The position numbers were made by a program, and so were the translations under genes. Under the pieces are notes generated by a model. It made no database searches, was not told the origin of the DNA, and worked only from the letters and a program-made list of their open reading frames with translations. From Cupriavidus sp. D39 (GTDB lineage: Bacteria; Pseudomonadota; Gammaproteobacteria; Burkholderiales; Burkholderiaceae), in the NCBI RefSeq assembly GCF_026627925.1, contig NZ_JAPNLE010000009.1, positions 1,240,001-1,304,000 on the forward strand: a stretch of DNA of 64,000 bases. Reading direction: 5' to 3'. Numbering within the stretch: the stretch's first letter is position 1; each line of letters starts with the position of its first letter. Below are positions 57,738 to 64,000 of the stretch, piece after piece.

Positions 57738-58739
57738 TCAGGATTGAGCCGGCGCCTGTGCCTCGGGGTTGAGGCAATTGGCCAACGGCGCGCCGCGCAG
57801 CGCGCCCACCAGGTTCTGGAAAGCCTCGCGCGTCATTTGCTGGTGTGTCTCGTGCGTGGCCGCGCCGAGGTGAGGTGTCAGCACGACGTTGGGTAACGTC
57901 AGTAATTCGGGGTGCACTTTCGGCTCCCCCTCGGTCACGTCGAGCCCGGCGGCGGCAATGCGGCCCTCGCGCAGTGCGGCGGCCAGGGCCGCGTCGTCGA
58001 CGACGCCGCCGCGTGCGGTGTTGACCAGCACGGCGGTCTTTTTCATCAACGACAGTTCGCGAGTGCCGACGAGGTGGTGGGTGGCGGGTCCATAGGGCAC
58101 CTGCACCATCACCGCGTCGCTTTGGGCGAGCAGTTCGTCAAGCGGCAGCCAGCGCACGCCGAGCGCTGCTTCCTCCTGCTCGCTCACGCGGCGCCGGCTG
58201 TGGTAGAACACGTCCATGTCGAAGCCCCGGCCGCGCCGGGCCAGCAGCGCGCCGATGCGGCCGAGGCCGATGATGCCCATGCGCCTGTGGTGAACGTCCT
58301 GGCCGGGCAGCGGCGAGAGTTGTCCGACCCAGCGGCCGGCACGCACGAAAGCGTCGGCCTCCACGATGCGGCGCGAAGCTGCAAGCAGCAGGCCGAAGGC
58401 CATGTCGGCAGTGGCGGCGCACACCGCGCCGGGCGTGTGGGCCACCCGGATACCGCGCGCGGTGCAGGCCTGCAGGTCGATGTGGTCGAAGCCCGCGCTG
58501 ATCGTGATGACGAGCCGCAGCCGCGTGCACGCCGCGAGCAGCTTGGCATCGATGCGATCGCCGGGGATCACGAGCACGCAGTCGGCATGCTCGAACAGCG
58601 GGGCCAGGTCGCCACCCTCCTCGCGCTCGGCGGGCATACGGACCTCGCCGAGTTCGCGCAGGATCGCCAGCGAGGCGTCAGGGAAACGCCGCGACAGGGC
58701 GATGAGGGGCTTGTGCGCGGTGGTCGTGCCAGCGTTCAT
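57738..58739 (-). CDS. D-isomer-specific 2-hydroxyacid dehydrogenase
   Basis: A 333-residue NAD(P) enzyme. The Rossmann fingerprint is GIIGLGRIG, the catalytic Arg lies in LVNTARGGVVDD, and the Glu and His in VTEGEPK and LTPHLGAAT. It interconverts 2-keto and 2-hydroxy acids. An AAGGA site and a coupled leader ORF precede the ATG at 58739. Confidence 0.92.
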   Translation of the reverse strand: MNAGTTTAHKPLIALSRRFPDASLAILRELGEVRMPAEREEGGDLAPLFEHADCVLVIPGDRIDAKLLAACTRLRLVITISAGFDHIDLQACTARGIRVAHTPGAVCAATADMAFGLLLAASRRIVEADAFVRAGRWVGQLSPLPGQDVHHRRMGIIGLGRIGALLARRGRGFDMDVFYHSRRRVSEQEEAALGVRWLPLDELLAQSDAVMVQVPYGPATHHLVGTRELSLMKKTAVLVNTARGGVVDDAALAAALREGRIAAAGLDVTEGEPKVHPELLTLPNVVLTPHLGAATHETHQQMTREAFQNLVGALRGAPLANCLNPEAQAPAQS

Positions 58740-58798
58740 TTCAAGTCCTTTCTCGGGCGGGCCTTTTGAGGCTGGGTGGCGGTGGCTTCGGCATGCAT
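58736..58798 (-). CDS. 20-residue leader ORF coupled to the dehydrogenase
   Basis: The ATG at 58798 follows AAGGAGA at ideal spacing. The peptide MHAEATATQPQKARPRKDLK is basic, and its TGA overlaps the dehydrogenase ATG. It may be a leader that feeds ribosomes to the operon, or simply a short coupled ORF. I know no homologue. Confidence 0.5.
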   Translation of the reverse strand: MHAEATATQPQKARPRKDLK

Positions 58799-58912
58799 CG
58801 TTGTCTCCTTCAGGTAGTGGGTAGCGCTGAATGCAGGCCAACGATAGGCGCATTCCCGATTGCGGGCTTGATTCTGAGTGACAAATTCTTGATCCCATGC
58901 GACACTTCGCGG

Positions 58913-59923
58913 ATGACGGTTCACCACAACCTCGTTCGCGCCGCGGCATTGGAGCGTTACTCGTCCCTGGTGCAGTCGCTCGGCGGAGAACCGCACGCGT
59001 TGCTCGCCAAAGCAGGCCTCGACGAAAGCTCGCTCAACGACCCGGATCGGTACCTGCCCTATCGAAACGTGCTGCAGGCCATCGAGATCGGCGCCATGGA
59101 GTTGGGCGTGCCCGACTTCGGACTGCGCCTTTCCGATGCGAAGGACCCCAGCTTTCTGGGGGTGCTGTGGCTGGCCATCCAGTCGGCCCGCAGCGTTCGG
59201 GACGGCATGCTGATGGCAGGCCGGCACATGCACTACCATGCGCCGGGTATTGCCATTGAGGTGCGCGAGGCCCATGGGTCGTCGCACGAGCAGGTCGGAC
59301 TGCGCTTCCTGCTGCCGGACCTGCCGCTGCTGCCGCAGGCAACCGAGCACGCAGTGAGTCACATCTGCAAGGTAGTTCGCGTACTGTCGGACGGGAAGGT
59401 AGGCCCTGCGGAGGTTCACTTCCGCCACGCGCCAGCGGGCAGCAAGCGCCAGTACCGGGAACACTTGGGGCTGGTCCCCTGCTTCCGGTCAACGTTCGAC
59501 GGCATCCTGGTGGAATCGGTCGCGTGGCGCAGACAGCTTCCCCGACAGAACGATCAGCTCCAGGCCTTCGTGGAGCGCTACCTCGTCGCGGCGGCGCCGC
59601 GGGCAAAGACTTCGCTGATCGACCAGGTGCTCCAGGTCTTGCGCACCCAGATGAGGCTGGGACCGGTCAACCTCGTGGTCGTCGCGCGCGTGCTGCACCT
59701 GCATCCGCGCACCCTGCAACGACGGCTCCAGGAGGACGGGCAGACCTTCGAGAAGCTGAAGGACACGGCGCGACGCGAACTCGCCGGCCAACTGCTCGCG
59801 CAATCGGACATCGGCCTTTCGCAGGTGGCGCAGTTGCTGGACTTCGCGGACCAGTCCGTGCTGACCCGAGCCTGTCAGCGCTGGTTCGGGAAGCCACCGT
59901 CGGTTGTTCGTCGGGACTGTTAG
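58913..59923 (+). CDS. AraC-family regulator (OruR/ArgR-like, Arabinose_bd domain)
   Basis: A 336-residue protein. The N-terminal 190 residues resemble the Arabinose_bd domain of OruR-type regulators (RYLPYRNVLQAIEIGAMELG, LGLRL-type LSDAKDPSFLGVLWLAI). The C-terminal AraC domain is clear (LHPRTLQRRLQEDG, DIGLSQVAQLLDFADQSVLT). It diverges from the dehydrogenase operon and very likely activates it. Confidence 0.9.
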   Translation: MTVHHNLVRAAALERYSSLVQSLGGEPHALLAKAGLDESSLNDPDRYLPYRNVLQAIEIGAMELGVPDFGLRLSDAKDPSFLGVLWLAIQSARSVRDGMLMAGRHMHYHAPGIAIEVREAHGSSHEQVGLRFLLPDLPLLPQATEHAVSHICKVVRVLSDGKVGPAEVHFRHAPAGSKRQYREHLGLVPCFRSTFDGILVESVAWRRQLPRQNDQLQAFVERYLVAAAPRAKTSLIDQVLQVLRTQMRLGPVNLVVVARVLHLHPRTLQRRLQEDGQTFEKLKDTARRELAGQLLAQSDIGLSQVAQLLDFADQSVLTRACQRWFGKPPSVVRRDC

Positions 59924-60045
59924 AGAAGACGCTCACGGCGAGTACCTACGAAGATATCGTGTCCAGAACCGGTTCAAGGTCTGCCCTGTTTGGCGATCGG
60001 CGTTGACACAGCAAGTTTTCTTAAGGAATCTATTCAAGGAGCCAC

Positions 60046-60454
60046 ATGACCGCAACAAAAGCGTGCCCGATTGTTTTGCGCAGTCGTCACGGTATCGTAC
60101 ATATCCTCGCATTCAAGCATCCGGCCGCAGGCTACCAGTTGGCAAAGGGCACTATTGAGCAGGGCTCCGCCGGAGGCGGCAATTCGCGAGCTCTGTGAAG
60201 AGTCAGGGATCTGCGACGCTCACGTGGTTTCAGATCTCGGTCTTTGGAACGCTTCCTATTGGGAACAAATCTGGTCTTTCCAATTGTGCGAGTCAGTGGC
60301 GAAATTGCGCGACGAGTGGACCTTCGAGACTAGCGACGACGGCGGCCACATGTTTGAATTTTATTGGCACCCGCTGCAGCGGGACTTGCCCGAACAATGC
60401 CACCCCTCTTTCAATCGGCTTTACGCGAGATTCGTATTCGAATCGGAACACTAA
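60046..60454 (+). pseudogene. Nudix hydrolase, frameshifted
   Basis: The first frame (CPIVLRSRHGIVHILAFKHP, YQLAKGTIEQG) and the second (PPEAAIRELCEESGI, WSFQLCESVAKLRDEWTFET, FEFYWHPL) together make a Nudix protein of about 136 residues. The Nudix box is broken near 60162. One added base restores the frame but leaves the box one residue short, so a four-base loss is also possible. Substrate unknown. Confidence 0.75.
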
Positions 60455-60541
60455 CTAGGTCGGCGTTGTCCTCGATTCCGCAGTTGTAAATAACCTCTAC
60501 TAATCCGAAGTTTGAGGGCCTGAAACGCAGCTAAGCAAGAG

Positions 60542-60566
60542 ATGGCGCGCCTTTGCGCCATTTTTT
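60542..60566 (+). terminator. Rho-independent terminator
   Basis: ATGGCGC (60542-60548) and GCGCCAT (60555-60561) pair around a six-base loop and are followed by TTTTT. It serves the Nudix gene upstream. Confidence 0.85.
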
Positions 60567-60651
60567 GCGTCCTATTTGTTCCCATGTAAATCGTTCAATG
60601 TTTGGTGAGATTTACCTTGAATTGCAGGCCTCGTTGGCTATGCTTTAGCCC

Positions 60652-61101
60652 ATGTATATCGAGACCGTCCCCAATCGCAAATCCCCGCCCGCGATCCTTC
60701 TGCGTGAGGGCTATCGTGAGGGCGGCAAGGTCGTCAAACGCACCCTCGCCAATCTGTCGCACTGGGATCCGCAACTCATCGAACACTTGCGCATCTTGCT
60801 CAAGGGCGGCATCGCCGTTGCGTCAACCCAGGCGCTGATGAGCATCGAGCGGTCGCTGCCGCATGGCCATGTGGCCGCCGTGCTGGGCATCGCCCGGCGC
60901 TGCGGCCTGGCCAAGCTGCTTGACCCGGCACCCGCCCCGGTGCGCTCACTGGTGCTGGCCTTGGTGGTGGCGCGCGTGTTGGCGCCGGGCTCCAAGCTCG
61001 CCACCTGGCGCATGTTGCAGCCGGAGTGTGCAACCCATTCGCTGTCGCAGGTGCTGGGACTTGGCGCGTTCGAGGTCGAGCGGCCCCCCGTGCCAATATG
61101 A
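60652..61101 (+). pseudogene. IS1634-type transposase, 5' fragment
   Basis: The frame starts MYIETVPNRKSPPAILLREG, then KRTLANLSHWDPQLIEHLRI and RSLVLALVVARVLAPGSKLA, the N-terminus of IS1634-family transposases, which are normally over 500 residues. It ends abruptly at residue 149, where the IS3 element begins. The catalytic domain is missing. Confidence 0.75.
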
Positions 61102-61146
61102 CGTGCGTCACTTATCCCTGATAGATTAGTGAGCAACGAGGTAGGT

Positions 61147-61655
61147 ATGACCGTCAACAATTCATCCAAGGCAACGATGGCCGCCGTCAGAAATGTGTCC
61201 GATCCGGGCGCAACGCAAGGAGCCCGTAGGGCGACTGAAGAGGCGCCCGGATCGGCGACGCTGGCGTCAGCGTCCGGCACCGATTCAGAGGTCGTTGCTC
61301 GCGCTCGGCGCAGGCAATTTTCCAACGCCGACAAGCGCCGCATACTGGAGGCGGCTGACCGCTGCACCAAGCCCGGAGAGATCGGCGCGCTGATGCGCCA
61401 TGAAGGCGTGTACTCGTCATCCTTGAGCACGTGGCGGCGCCAGCGCGAGGCTGCCGAACTGGCTGCCCTTGCCCCACAAAAGCGCGGACCCAAATTCGAC
61501 GAGACTCGGGCCGAGGCGCGGCACATCGCGCAGCTCACGCGCGAGCGCGATAATCTCAGGAGGCGACTCGACAAGGCGCTGCTGGTGATCGACGTCCAAA
61601 AAAACTTGCAGCCTTGCTGGGCAATCCGATCGACGACGACACCGACAAGCCGTAA
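61147..61655 (+). pseudogene. IS3-family transposase OrfA, frame break at an A7 run
   Basis: The protein has an IS3-type helix-turn-helix (RRQFSNADKRRILEAADRCT, SSLSTWRRQRE) and a leucine-zipper coil (LTRERDNLRRRLDKALLVID). In AAAAAAA at 61598-61604 the frame runs off. One added A gives a normal end (KKLAALLGNPIDDDTDKP) whose stop overlaps the orfB ATG. A7 is also a classic slippery site, so slippage is an alternative to a miscount. Confidence 0.78.
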
Positions 61656-62704
61656 TGGCGGCTGTGCAAGAGCTCACTCCGGCCCTGGGCGCGAGCGCGG
61701 CCTGCCATGCCCTGGGCGTGCCGCGCGGCACGCCTGCCCGGCAGCGGGCCCACCTGCGTCGCATGGCCTTCATCGGTCCACTGCCACGGTCCACTGCCAG
61801 GCCCCGGCCACCGTTGGCTCTGGATGCCCTGGAAAACCAGGTGCTGCTGGACACCCTTAACAGCGAGCGCTTCGCCGACACCGCGCCGGCGGCGATACAC
61901 GCCACGTTGCTCGACGAAGGCCGCTACCTGGGCTCGGTGCGCACCATGTACCGGTTGCTGGCAACCAATGGCGGCTCGCGCGAGCGACGCAACCAGCTTG
62001 TCCATCCGGCCTACGTCAGGCCTGAGTTGCTGGCGCGCGCGCCTAACCAGGTGTGGTCGTGGGACATCACCAAACTCAAAGGGCCAGCCAGGTGGACGTG
62101 CTTCCACCTCTACGTCATCCTGGACATCTTCAGCCGCCATGTCGTGGGCTGGTTGATCGCCGGGCGCGAGAGCGCGGAGCTCGCTGAACAGCTCATCGCC
62201 GACAGCGTGGCACGCCACGATATCGCCCCCGGCGTGCTCACGCTTCATGCCGATCGCGGTGCCAGCATGCGCTCTAAACCGGTGGCCGCGTTGCTGGTCG
62301 ACCTGGACATTACTAAAAGCCACAGCCGGCCTCACGTATCTGACGATAATCCCTTCTCGGAGTCGCAGTTCAAGACGATGAAGTACCGTCCGGACTTCCC
62401 CGCGCGCTTCGGCTGCATTGAGGATGCGCGCGCCCACTGCCAGGCATTCTTCGCCTGGTACAACACCGTGCATCGGCACTCGGGCATCGGATTCATGACG
62501 CCGCACAGCGTTCATTATGGGCTCGCCCAGGAGTTGCACCTCACCCGTCAGGCAGCACTCGACACAGCATTCAGGGCGTCCCCAAACAGGTTTAAAGGGC
62601 ATCGCCCTGAACCACCGCGGCTGCCCACAGCAGTCTGGATCAACCCGCCGCCATCGGAGGCCATTACCCCAAACACACCACAGCCCGGCACAGTAAATTC
62701 ATGA
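61655..62704 (+). CDS. IS3-family transposase OrfB (integrase core)
   Basis: A 349-residue DDE recombinase. The three acidic residues lie in VWSWDITKLKG, LHADRGASM and DNPFSESQFKTMKYRPDFP. The start overlaps the restored orfA stop (TAATG). The frame is complete. Confidence 0.88.
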   Translation: MAAVQELTPALGASAACHALGVPRGTPARQRAHLRRMAFIGPLPRSTARPRPPLALDALENQVLLDTLNSERFADTAPAAIHATLLDEGRYLGSVRTMYRLLATNGGSRERRNQLVHPAYVRPELLARAPNQVWSWDITKLKGPARWTCFHLYVILDIFSRHVVGWLIAGRESAELAEQLIADSVARHDIAPGVLTLHADRGASMRSKPVAALLVDLDITKSHSRPHVSDDNPFSESQFKTMKYRPDFPARFGCIEDARAHCQAFFAWYNTVHRHSGIGFMTPHSVHYGLAQELHLTRQAALDTAFRASPNRFKGHRPEPPRLPTAVWINPPPSEAITPNTPQPGTVNS

Positions 62705-62730
62705 GGCCAGGTGACGCAAAGTCATTGACA

Positions 62731-62976
62731 CGTTCCGGCCCGTCGCCTTGGAACAAGGGAAAACTTTCCGGGCAGAAGCCGCCACTGAAACTCAAGGAGG
62801 TTCGGGCGATCCGCACCAGGCTGCATATCGCGGCATGGCAAGGTTATGAGGCAGCCAGGGTACGCGAATACCTGAGCGGCACGGCGGACGAAGCGGAGGT
62901 CGTAGCGCAGGAACTGCAGGTCAGTCGGACCGCATCCACTCGGTGCCTTCGTTCGTCATTGGCAAGCATCGCGTGA
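62731..62976 (+). pseudogene. Tyrosine integrase 5' fragment fused to unrelated sequence
   Basis: The first 30 codons (RSGPSPWNKGKLSGQKPPLK, EVRAIRTRLH) match the N-terminus of a common tyrosine-recombinase family. From about 62830 the sequence changes to something unrelated (YEAARVREYLSGTADEAEVV). The catalytic domain is absent. Confidence 0.6.
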
Positions 62977-63449
62977 GCGGCGGTCAACCACCTGAGTATT
63001 TAAGCGGGGTGATGCAGGCCGCGGCCGCCAAAGCCGGGAATGTGTGAATGGCTGCCGGGGTCTCCTACCTGCGCCAAACATGGCCGATGCAGCACCTCCG
63101 TAGCCGGAGAGTTGCAGCCAATCCCGCCAATGCGCCGGGACAACGCTCCAGAAGCTGGTCGGCGGAGTGTCGACGAATCCACAAATGTACCCGCAACTAG
63201 TGCTTACCCCAGAACACTCCAGCGAATCCGAAGGTATCATGGCCTCTTTGCAAACGTTTGCAATACTAAGGTAACCGCCTCATGAGTGAGTCCTCATACA
63301 TAGCGCATCCGTGGCCACCCGCCAGCCCTGCCGCGCATTGGCATCGCAGGTGCGTGCGGTCCGCTCCAGGCGCTTGGAGCCGACATACATGGCCTGTATG
63401 CCGGCTCGTGAGGCTTGCTAGGCGAGGGGTGCCGAAGCGCGGATCGCGC
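62977..63449. other. Intergenic region with hairpin
   Basis: About 470 bases with no convincing gene. One strong hairpin lies at 63377-63407, downstream of the alpha/beta hydrolase on its strand. Confidence 0.4.
63377..63407 (-). terminator. Possible terminator hairpin after the alpha/beta hydrolase
   Basis: GAGCCGACATACA and TGTATGCCGGCTC pair with one mismatch around a five-base loop. There is no T run on either side, so termination is uncertain. Confidence 0.4.
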
Positions 63450-64000
63450 TCAAAGCCGCTCGATAAACCAGTCGCAGATCAAGCTCAGGGCAGGTTCTGG
63501 CCGGTCGAGCTGGACATGCGCGGCGCCGCCTTCTGCTTCGGTATAGACGCGCAGCTCCTTGTGGCGGGAGCTCGCCTCGGCAAACAATTCCTGCGCCTCG
63601 ATGAGTGGCGTTTGCCGGTCGTGTTCGCCATGAACGATCAGGAAGTCGCAAGTAATGTTGGAGGCGACCCCCTTCAGGCGGAACTTCTCAAGCTTCTCGA
63701 AGGCCTGGTCCCAGGTCTGCACGCCCATGATCCGGAGGAAATGCTTCCCGGTGGTGCCCAGCGCGGCATTGGCATCGAGTTGCTGGATGCCGGCGCCCTT
63801 TTCATATCCGACACGGCGCTGCCAGCAAGCGTAGTAGTCATAGATGGCCGCCCATGCCACGCAAGCCTTGATCCGCTTCTCGAAGCAAACGGCGCGCGGA
63901 GCGTAGTAGCCCCCATCGAGGCCGCCATCAACCCGATGCGATCCGCGTCCACATCGTCCCTGCCCGATACATAGTCGACCACTGCCGACAGGGCCACTTC
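63450..64000 (-). pseudogene. Alpha/beta hydrolase (FrsA/DLH-like), partial, one-base frameshift
   Basis: The gene enters from the right edge. The first frame has VVDYVSGRDDVDADRIGLMA and the nucleophile elbow ASMGG. The second has ACVAWAAIYDYYACWQRRVG, DFLIVHGEHDRQTPL (acidic residue) and GGAAHVQLD (His). They join if one C is added to CCCCC at 63910-63914. The family includes FrsA and 2,6-dihydropseudooxynicotine hydrolase-like C-C or ester hydrolases. Confidence 0.78.

Larger units (their letters stand above)
61091..62730 (+). mobile_element. IS3-family insertion sequence, about 1640 bp
   Basis: Two overlapping ORFs are bounded by related ends: TGCCAATATGACGTGCGTCAC on the left and, inverted, TGTCAATGACTTTGCGTCAC on the right, with 5'-TG..CA-3' termini as usual in IS3. 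I see no target duplication, and the two flanks belong to different genes (IS1634 fragment and integrase), so a deletion or recombination probably followed insertion. Confidence 0.78.

Overview
The window is about 64 kb of high-GC DNA with the gene content and codon style of a beta-proteobacterium of the Burkholderiaceae, most like Cupriavidus or Ralstonia. Pointers are a Burkholderia-type QueE (CX14CX2C), two Bug/TctC-family binding proteins plus a 3' scrap of a third, DUF1289, DUF3088 and DUF1993 genes, and palindromic intergenic repeats. This assignment rests on recognised protein families, not on a database search.

Layout. 0-9 kb: end of a prpF-like gene, three hotdog thioesterases around a TetR regulator with an LmrA/YxaF-type operator, DUF1289, a MOSC gene, a penicillin-acylase-family hydrolase, an aldehyde dehydrogenase and a protein I do not recognise. 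9-14 kb: housekeeping genes (ybiT ABC-F ATPase, LD-carboxypeptidase, tadA, queD, queE). 14-20 kb: a LysR/MFS pair, an MFS remnant amid palindromic repeats, DUF1993, an atypical LuxR regulator and a nitroreductase. 20-25.7 kb: a zeta-like toxin-antitoxin pair and an AtuA/DUF4387/Bug operon with a sigma-54 activator and a matching -24/-12 promoter. 26-28 kb: an ABC exporter pseudogene and a cupin. 28-34.4 kb: a compact six- to seven-gene island coding an FHA-trypsin membrane protein, a PP2C phosphatase, a Ser/Thr kinase with an adjoining SNase-like domain, a glycine-zipper lipoprotein, a second trypsin-like protease and an OmpA-like protein. This is the best candidate for an undescribed system: a cytoplasmic phosphorylation switch wired to periplasmic proteolysis.

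35-44 kb is accessory: Phd/PIN toxin-antitoxin, a MerR-regulated flavin oxidoreductase, an orphan CapV-like patatin, a diguanylate cyclase broken by an IS4/IS50-type element with a 9-bp target duplication, an FtrA-type regulator and DUF3088. 44-53 kb is a sulfur amino acid cluster (trxB, aminotransferase, metC-like lyase, cystine-type ABC importer, D-cysteine desulfhydrase) split by a second IS. 53-60 kb: VapBC next to a Bug remnant, then a four-gene catabolic operon (2-hydroxyacid dehydrogenase, class II aldolase, bile-acid-type symporter, acyl-CoA ligase) with a divergent AraC regulator and a 20-codon leader ORF. 60-64 kb: a broken Nudix gene, a truncated IS1634-type transposase, an IS3 element, an integrase remnant and a broken alpha/beta hydrolase.

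At least fourteen otherwise well-conserved genes carry a frame break, nearly all one-base deletions in G, C, A or T runs. Together they look more like homopolymer miscounts in the assembly than like independent gene deaths. I therefore name the probable intact product of each 'pseudogene' entry.
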